From Ligustrum vulgare (lineage: Eukaryota > Streptophyta > Magnoliopsida > Lamiales > Oleaceae), in assembly GCA_963555705.1 (NCBI GenBank), contig OY743174.1, positions 61,836,234 through 61,900,233 of the forward strand: DNA of 64,000 bases, written 5' to 3'. The position numbers were made by a program, and so were the translations under genes. Each line of letters begins with the position of its first letter. Position 1 is the stretch's first letter. A model generated the notes under the pieces. That model worked only from the letters and a program-made list of their open reading frames with translations, was not told the origin of the DNA and searched no databases. This document shows, piece after piece, positions 57,863 through 64,000 of this stretch.

Positions 57863-60800
57863 CTAACCATTATCAATAGCAAGAATTGATAAACACTTGT
57901 TGAATTTACCTGCCGTAAGTACCTTTGTCCCGACATCTGCAGGATTATCATCAGTTGCAATTTTAAGCAATGTAAACTCACCTGAAGCTAACTTCTCCCT
58001 AATGAAATGATACTTTACCTCAATGTGCTTAGACCTTTCATGATAAACAGGATTTTTACATAACATTAAAGCACTTTGACTATCAGTAAATATCATAGCA
58101 GTTTCATTTAAGAAGTTCAATTCACACAATAGTCCTTTTAACCACATGCATTCTTTTACCACTTCAGTGAGTGCAACATATTCAGCTTCAGTGCTGGAGA
58201 GTGTAACAATAGATTGCAACTGTGATTTCCATGTGATACAATTATCACCCAAACAGAAAAAATAAGAAGTGGTAGATTTCCTCTGATCTTTATCACCTGC
58301 AAAGTCAGAATCTACATATCCCTTAAGCTCAAGCTTATCACTTCTCCTTTCAAACACTAACCCCCTTTTAAGAGTTCCCGCTAGATATCTTAATAGCCAT
58401 TTTAATGCAGCCCAATGAGGTTTACCTGGGTTAGACATAAACCTACTCAATAAACTAACTGCATATGCAAGGTCCGGTCTGGTGGTAATCATAGAATACA
58501 TCACAGAACCAATGGCATTAGCATAGGGAACATTACTCATTTCTTGCTTTTCATCTTCATTTTTAGGACATTGTGCAGATGATAAATTTATGTGTGCAGC
58601 TAATGGTATATTGACAGACTTAGCAAGTTTCATGCCAAATTTGGTTATCACCTTGTCTAAATAAGACTCTTGATTAATAGTCAGTCTATTATCAGCCCTA
58701 TTCCTTTTAATAACCATGCCAAGAATCTTTCTTGCCTCTCCCAAGTCTTTCATGTCAAATTCCGATTCTAAAAGGTTTTTCATTTTAACAATTTCAGCTT
58801 TACTAGAACTAGCAAGCAACATGTCATCCACATATAACAACAAATAAACTTCACAGCCTATCTTACAGTTATTATAATACAAACATGCATCATATTCACT
58901 CCTTTTAAAACCAATTTTAAACATATAAGCATCAAATTTCTTATACCATTGCCTAGGACTCTGCTTAAGGCCATACAAGGACTTTCTAAGCAAGCACACA
59001 AGTTCCGACTTACCCTTCACCTCAAACCCTTGAGGTTGAGCCATGTAAATCACCTCATCCAATTCCCCATGAAGAAAAGCGGTCTTAACATCTAGTTGCT
59101 CTAATTCCCAATCATATTGGACAACTAAGGCTAAGACTAACCTGATAGTTTTATACTTAATAACAGGTGAAAACACATCATTATAGTCTATCCCTTCTCT
59201 TTGAGTAAATCCTTTAGCTACCAATCTAGCTTTATATCTTAAAGGGTCATTAGCTTCTACTCCTTCTTTCAACTTGTAGATCCATTTACAATGGACTACC
59301 TTCTGATTCCTTGGTTTTTCAACCAACTTCCAAGTCTCATTTTGTTTCAGAGACTGGATTTCCTCCTTCATAGCCTTTTTCCAATTTTCAGACTTTTCAC
59401 AATTGATCGCTTCCTCAAATGAAGCAGGTTCAACTGAATCTAAGGCTTCACCTGAAACTAAGACATAATCAATCAAATTAGAAGAGACGTACTTCATATT
59501 TGGTCTAACTTGTCTCCTCTCCCTATCTCTCACTAATTGGTAGTTTTCCAAATTAGTACCTGCAGATGTTTCTTGATCAGGGACTTCCGTTTCAGGAATT
59601 TCAGGAATTTCAAGTTCAGGTTGCTCTACCATAACTTCTTGTTCCGCTTCTACTTGAGGTTGGGTTTCACTACCCTCTGGATTATCTTCACCTAATCTCT
59701 TCACCTCAAAGTCAATCTTCTTCTCAGTACAAGATTCCCCCTTCTCAGTTTGTCTATTTATGGTCTTAAGACAAGGCATATCGAGTTCATTGAACTTCAC
59801 ATCTCGACTGTTGATAACTTTCATGCCCTTACCATCTAAAACCCATAACCTGTAACCTTTCACTCCCTCAGGATAACCTAACATGACACACTTAGTAGCC
59901 CTAGGGTCTAACTTACCCTCAACCTGATGTGCATAGGCCGCACAACCAAATACTCTAAGGTGTGACAAATCTGGAGGTTTCCCAGTCCACAATTCTTGGG
60001 GAGTCTTAAAGTCAACAGTACTAGAAGGTGACCTATTTATCAAATAGGCAGCGGTACAAACAGCTTCACCCCAAAAGCCTTTAGCTAACCCCGAACTAAT
60101 CAGCATGCATCTAACTTTATTCATTAAAGTCCGATTCATCCTCTCAGCTACCCCATTCTGCTGGGGGGTAGATCTTACAGTCCTATGCCTTCTGATACCT
60201 CTATCCTTGCAAAAGGTATCGAACTCAAAGTTGCAAAACTCTAGACCATTGTCCGTCCTAAGAGTTCTTACACTTTTCCCCATTTGTTTCTCAACCAAGG
60301 CAATCCAGGACTTGAACTTACCAAAAGTGTCAGATTTGGATTTAAGGGGATACACCCAAACTTTCCTCGAGTAGTCATCAACAATAGATAGGAAAAATCT
60401 ACTACCTCCATTTGTAGGATGTTTTTCTGGTCCCCACAAATCAGCATGAATGTAGTCTAAGGGTCTGTTAGTGTTGTGTTCACCTATCCCAAAGCTAACC
60501 CTGTGTGACTTTCCTAGAACACACGTCTCACAAAAGCTTAAAGGTATAACACTATCCTTTCCTAGTAAACTCTGATCACTAAGACACTTCAACCCCTTGT
60601 TTCCTATGTGTCCCATCCTTTTATGCCAAAGATCTGATCTATCTTCATAAGTTGTAGATAATGCAGACTCGTAGGCCTTTAAGGCTTTACCTTCAAGGAT
60701 ATACAATCCATTCCTCTTGGGACCTTTCATAACAACTAGAGAGCCTTTACTCACTTTCATAGTACCGAAATGAGATCTGTACTCATAACCCTCATCTTCC

Positions 60801-61969
60801 AAAATGCCCAAGGAAATGAGGTTCCTCGCAAGGCCCGGGACATACCTGACATTCAGAAGAGATCTGATCATGCCATCATGCATCCTAATAGCAATATCAC
60901 CAACTCCTTCCACAGTCTGTGTATAGTTGTCCCCCAAGTACACTTTCCTAGGCTTAACTTCTCTATAGTTATAAAACCAAGATTTAACAGGACTCATATG
61001 GACAGTGGCACCCGAGTCTAAAACCCACTCACTGTCAAAATCAATTTCAGACACATTCATCGCTTGTGGTCTATCAAGGGTATTGTCGACATTATCATCA
61101 TCAAATGTCACAGTCATCATATGAAGACTATCAAAAGCATCACCTACAGCAACTAGGTTCTGATCATCACTCTGCTGAGGTCTATGTTTTTTCTTAAAGT
61201 CATCACAGTCTCTTTTGAAATGTCCAATTTTACCACAATAGTAGCATTTCTTAACACTCTTATCCCGAGACTTGGACCTACCCTTCGATTTTCCTCTACC
61301 CTTCTTCGTTTGGAAGTGGTTTTCTCTCGACTCTCTCGACTCATTTCTCCCTCTAAAACCACTAAACAAACTCTCTTCCCTCGAGCTGCTACCCCTTGAC
61401 TCCCTCTTCATCTCGAGCTCCCTAGCCCTTAAAGCCTCAACTACAATATCTAAGGTCACAGTGTCCCTAGCATATGTGATAGCATTCCTAACATCTCTAT
61501 AAGATTCAGGCATGGCATTTAGCATAATAGCAGCGAGATATTCATCATCAAATTTCTTTCCATTGTGGGTCAAACACTTGACAAGACTGTTAAACTCACT
61601 CAAATTAGATTCAAGATCCTTTCCTTGATCCAATTTATAGTTGAAAAGTTTTTGAATTAAGTGAATCTTCTTCGTTAAAGATTTTGTCAAAAAAAGTTTG
61701 TCAAGTGCTTCCCACAAATCTTTAGCAGTCGTATGCTTTTCAACTTGTCCCACTATATCATCAGATAAATGCAATATTATACAACTATGTGCAATTTCAT
61801 TCATCTCAGCAATTTCATCAGGTTTATCTAGCAATGCTTTTGAATAAGTACTAGGGTCCTCAAGTGCTTTAGAAACTCTTTGTTGAATTAAAATAGCCTT
61901 CATTTTTTGCTTCCAAATGGAATAATCTCCCTTACCGTTAAATTGTGACAATTCAACACGAGAACCCAT
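57863..61969 (-). CDS. gag-pol: copia gag-pol polyprotein, intact, 1,368 aa
   Basis: Single frame without stop. Gag occupies about residues 1-240, with a CCHC knuckle at 242-255 (CYYCGKIGHFKRDC). Protease has DSG at 318-320. Integrase has zinc ligands H449, H454, C480, C483 and a D510, D573, E609 triad with the D-x35-E spacing. Reverse transcriptase has YVDD at 1046-1049. RNase H follows (YVDSDFAG, STEAEYVAL, TDSQSAL) to the end near 1350. All catalytic residues expected for an autonomous copia element are present. The start is the first ATG of the frame, followed by a typical MGSRVELSQFNGKGDYSIWK opening. Confidence 0.96.
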   Translation of the reverse strand: MGSRVELSQFNGKGDYSIWKQKMKAILIQQRVSKALEDPSTYSKALLDKPDEIAEMNEIAHSCIILHLSDDIVGQVEKHTTAKDLWEALDKLFLTKSLTKKIHLIQKLFNYKLDQGKDLESNLSEFNSLVKCLTHNGKKFDDEYLAAIMLNAMPESYRDVRNAITYARDTVTLDIVVEALRARELEMKRESRGSSSREESLFSGFRGRNESRESRENHFQTKKGRGKSKGRSKSRDKSVKKCYYCGKIGHFKRDCDDFKKKHRPQQSDDQNLVAVGDAFDSLHMMTVTFDDDNVDNTLDRPQAMNVSEIDFDSEWVLDSGATVHMSPVKSWFYNYREVKPRKVYLGDNYTQTVEGVGDIAIRMHDGMIRSLLNVRYVPGLARNLISLGILEDEGYEYRSHFGTMKVSKGSLVVMKGPKRNGLYILEGKALKAYESALSTTYEDRSDLWHKRMGHIGNKGLKCLSDQSLLGKDSVIPLSFCETCVLGKSHRVSFGIGEHNTNRPLDYIHADLWGPEKHPTNGGSRFFLSIVDDYSRKVWVYPLKSKSDTFGKFKSWIALVEKQMGKSVRTLRTDNGLEFCNFEFDTFCKDRGIRRHRTVRSTPQQNGVAERMNRTLMNKVRCMLISSGLAKGFWGEAVCTAAYLINRSPSSTVDFKTPQELWTGKPPDLSHLRVFGCAAYAHQVEGKLDPRATKCVMLGYPEGVKGYRLWVLDGKGMKVINSRDVKFNELDMPCLKTINRQTEKGESCTEKKIDFEVKRLGEDNPEGSETQPQVEAEQEVMVEQPELEIPEIPETEVPDQETSAGTNLENYQLVRDRERRQVRPNMKYVSSNLIDYVLVSGEALDSVEPASFEEAINCEKSENWKKAMKEEIQSLKQNETWKLVEKPRNQKVVHCKWIYKLKEGVEANDPLRYKARLVAKGFTQREGIDYNDVFSPVIKYKTIRLVLALVVQYDWELEQLDVKTAFLHGELDEVIYMAQPQGFEVKGKSELVCLLRKSLYGLKQSPRQWYKKFDAYMFKIGFKRSEYDACLYYNNCKIGCEVYLLLYVDDMLLASSSKAEIVKMKNLLESEFDMKDLGEARKILGMVIKRNRADNRLTINQESYLDKVITKFGMKLAKSVNIPLAAHINLSSAQCPKNEDEKQEMSNVPYANAIGSVMYSMITTRPDLAYAVSLLSRFMSNPGKPHWAALKWLLRYLAGTLKRGLVFERRSDKLELKGYVDSDFAGDKDQRKSTTSYFFCLGDNCITWKSQLQSIVTLSSTEAEYVALTEVVKECMWLKGLLCELNFLNETAMIFTDSQSALMLCKNPVYHERSKHIEVKYHFIREKLASGEFTLLKIATDDNPADVGTKVLTAGKFNKCLSILAIDNG

Positions 61970-62911
61970 AATGCAAATAATGAAAATTCAAACAAGTTAA
62001 CACAAAGCAATTACCCACACTCAAATGCAAGATCAAACCAATTTCACCAAAATTACTCTCCAAGATAATCACACAAATAATATAATAACAAGTAACACAC
62101 GACAATTTCAAGAAATTAAGCACGTAGTCAAATTCCAATCCTATGTGAGTTCTACCAAAAAGCAATGGTTACCGGCAAGGTAACCCCCAACACTATGTGG
62201 CCACCTCACAATAGCCTCTAGAATATGAAATACGTAATAAAAATAAGGGATAGCCAATGCAAACCGAGCGGACTTTTCAATGTCCGTATAATCAAGAGTT
62301 GATTTTGCAAAATGGACTTCGGAAATGGAACGAGCAGGTCGAGCTGAAGATTCTGTCGGAAAATGCCTCGCCGGACCGCCGCCGGACCACCGCGCCGGAG
62401 TTCTACCGCCCCTGCCGGAAAATTCTCAAAAAACACAAAAAGATGCTCCTCGTCGTCACGAATCCAACGGTGGTGACCGTTTGGCGATTGGAGCTCCCTA
62501 CCGGCCGGAATCGCTGTTTTTCAGTTTACCAACATTTTCTTCTCCGGCGAATAACTCCTGTTTCAACCGTCGGATTGCCCTCAAATTTCAGGCGAGTCTT
62601 CTCCTCGAAGAGCCCGTTCTAATGGAGGTGGCCGATCGTCGATCGGAGTTCTGGATCGGCCGGAATCCCACTTTTTCAGTCCGGTTTTCACAGTTTTCTT
62701 TCGCCGTTTGCCGCCGTCTCAACCACCGGAACTACTCTGCCTTCTGGTCGAGTGTTCTCCACGATGAGGCGGTTCTTTTGGTGTTGGTCTTGCTCCGGTT
62801 GGTTGGCCGGAGGTCGGGTTTTTGAAACGGGTCAGTGGCTTCTCTTCCTTTCTTCTTCGGTCCTTCTACAGCTTCTCCTCTTGCTTTCTTTAGCCCAGCT
62901 ACTTCACCATA
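61970..62911 (-). other. copia untranslated leader
   Basis: About 940 bases between primer site and gag. The GC-rich part (62263-62720) is rich in CCGG and resembles the 697-bp repeats of Helitron H3. The upstream part has no supported gene. Confidence 0.7.
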
Positions 62912-62923
62912 GCTCTGATACCA
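62912..62923 (-). other. copia primer binding site, initiator tRNA-Met
   Basis: Minus-strand TGGTATCAGAGC, two bases from the inner LTR edge. Confidence 0.92.
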
Positions 62924-62925
62924 TT

Positions 62926-63298
62926 TGTTGAGCTCCCAAGCTCCTTTTCACAGATTGAAGAAGAAGACCCAGCACAAGAAGAATGTCCAGCAAGAACGAT
63001 CCCAGCAGCCTTGTTCTTGTTCCTTGTTTGAGCTCAGTTTATGACCACTTAAACACACCGGAACATGGCACCGTCGTCCTCGAGAAATGGCAACCGGATC
63101 TAGGTTCGCCGGAGGTAGCAAGATTTCGCCGGAGATATTGGACCTCTCCCACTTCTACCTCTCCACCCAAGAATGTGCCAAGTCTCTTTGAAACAAGAAA
63201 GGTTTCCCCCTCTTATTCAAAATTCAAATCCCATGGATAAGTGAAGTCTCAATCATAGGGTGCCATGTGGATTAAGTGGACCACCACTATATTCCACA
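62926..63298 (-). repeat. 5' LTR of the copia element
   Basis: 373 bp, partner of 57372-57744. Followed on the + strand by the target duplication CAGAA. Confidence 0.95.
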
Positions 63299-63303
63299 CA
63301 GAA

Positions 63304-63913
63304 AACATTAGTTGAAGAAAACTAATGAAATTAATTATTTGCCCATCAATTTGCGAAAGCTTTTCGAGAGAATGCACTAACAATTTCAGTATTTGCAAGG
63401 CATTAATGTTGCAACATTTCTGCATCTAATCTTCTGTTTCCTTATTGAACCTTATTTCTCCTATCCTAATCTTAACATATAAAAAAAAAAAAGAAAAAAG
63501 AGAGAGAGAACTATTCACTAACAACGTGTTGTGTAAGTGCCAGCTACACCAAAACTTCATTATGTTCCATCAATTCATACATAATTGTGTCATACCCATA
63601 TCAATATATTTGTTTCTTTATAGTTCTAAGTTCTAACTTGACTGTCGGAGTGGGCCCCAACAGGTTGGCCGGACTCCCTAATCACGCTTAATAGTAGAGG
63701 AATACAGTTGTACCTATCCTGGCAAGTTCTTGAGGTTTAACCCCAGATTGATTGATTGATTATTCAGGATACAATGTAATTGTTTAGTGCTTCTTGATGA
63801 TCATGATCTAGACTAGATACGAATAAAAAATTTGAAATGGTTTCAGCAACAAAATATTCCCAGAAACAAAAGAGAAGAAAAGAAAACAGGAAGTATAGTC
63901 ACTAGTTACATAC
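63304..63913. other. Rest of aldo-keto reductase intron 1
   Basis: AT-rich intron sequence with an (A)n/(GA)n stretch at about 63481-63510. No gene seen. Confidence 0.5.
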
Positions 63914-63967
63914 CTCAAGTCTTTGGGTTCCGAGTTTAACGCGCGGCATCTCAAATTGTTCAGCCAT
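63914..63967 (-). CDS. Aldo-keto reductase first exon
   Basis: Encodes MAEQFEMPRVKLGTQRLE, the usual N-terminus of PCNT115-like aldo-keto reductases, then a GTATGT donor. The next exon starts VSKLGYGCMGL at 57323, with the copia element in between. Confidence 0.88.
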
Positions 63968-64000
63968 TGCTAAATTTCTTCTTGATCTTCGAACTAAACA

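Larger units (their letters stand above)
57372..63298 (-). mobile_element. Young full-length Ty1/copia element (Tork-like)
   Basis: A 5.9-kb element with 373-bp LTRs at 57372-57744 and 62926-63298, differing by only two substitutions seen by eye. It has a perfect 5-bp duplication CAGAA (57367-57371 and 63299-63303), the initiator-Met primer site (minus strand, 62923-62912, TGGTATCAGAGC) and an uninterrupted 1,368-aa gag-pol. It sits in intron 1 of the aldo-keto reductase gene, in the same orientation. Structure and near-identical LTRs suggest recent insertion and possible activity. The Tork assignment is by motif impression. Confidence 0.95.
45410..63967 (-). pseudogene. Aldo-keto reductase gene (PCNT115-like), split and lacking one exon
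   Basis: Minus-strand exons: 63967-63914, 57323-57153, 57024-56821, 55114-55018, 54910-54757, 45588-45410. All have GT-AG borders. They encode the aldo-keto reductase family that includes auxin-induced PCNT115 and perakine reductase-like enzymes (NADPH-dependent carbonyl reduction, cytosol). Catalytic residues are present: Asp and Tyr in FLDTSDIYG, Lys in LATKFG, His in YYIHR. The exon that should follow IPIEET (the GELKKLVEEGKI-like part, about 57 residues) was not found between 55115 and 56820. The flanking exon phases (0 and 2) do not fit, so direct splicing shifts frame. Two retrotransposons sit in the first and last introns. It could still be functional if the exon lies unrecognised, but a pseudogene is more likely. 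Confidence 0.82.

Noticed and set aside
62257..62825. Plus-strand ORFs of 121 and 166 codons upstream of the copia element
   Set aside because: They run antisense through the copia leader, inside the element boundaries. No protein family recognised.
1..64000. A novel defence or biosynthetic gene cluster
   Set aside because: The host genes are of unrelated families with separate promoters; nothing suggests a co-regulated cluster.

Overview
The window is nuclear DNA of a flowering plant, most likely a eudicot. The evidence is spliced genes with GT-AG introns and plant-specific families (ARPC2/DISTORTED2, a CER26-like BAHD protein, a PCNT115-type aldo-keto reductase, a plant EGF-like secreted protein), plus dense Ty3/gypsy, Ty1/copia, Helitron, hAT-like and Tourist-like elements. 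No rRNA, tRNA, CRISPR or bacterial-style operon was seen. The species cannot be fixed from the sequence alone.

Layout. 133-11814: a decayed Tat-lineage Ty3/gypsy element with broken gag-pol, a spliced antisense gene broken by three stops, and a truncated 3' LTR. 13082-14510 (+): a six-exon gene for a secreted, probably GPI-anchored EGF-like protein, with every intron in phase 1. 14705-17000: a Tourist-like MITE and a degenerate satellite-like array. 17324-25202 (+): ARPC2, the p34 subunit of the Arp2/3 complex, in ten exons that splice in frame to 326 aa. 25700-31340: a Tourist-like MITE and an old coding-less copia element that seems to sit inside a small hAT-like element. 31341-41510: a gene-free transposon nest holding a + strand Helitron, a 4-kb solo-LTR-like element with a 5-bp target duplication, a minus-strand Helitron, and a + strand Helitron carrying three 697-bp tandem repeats. 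43245-44832 (+): a two-exon CER26-like BAHD protein. 45410-63967 (-): an aldo-keto reductase gene stretched over 18.5 kb by a chromovirus (46780-53522) in its last intron and a very young copia element (57372-63298) in its first. One central exon is not found.

The host genes are unrelated in pathway: actin nucleation, wax or acyl metabolism, carbonyl reduction and a secreted signalling-type protein. The main story is layered transposition. Two retroelements have virtually identical LTR pairs with perfect 5-bp target duplications. Around the third Helitron, a tandemly triplicated segment matches the untranslated leader of the young copia element, linking a rolling-circle transposon and a retrotransposon in the same window.

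All homology statements are from memory of protein families and by-eye reading. Splice sites were assigned by GT-AG boundaries and reading-frame continuity, and no transcript or database evidence was available.
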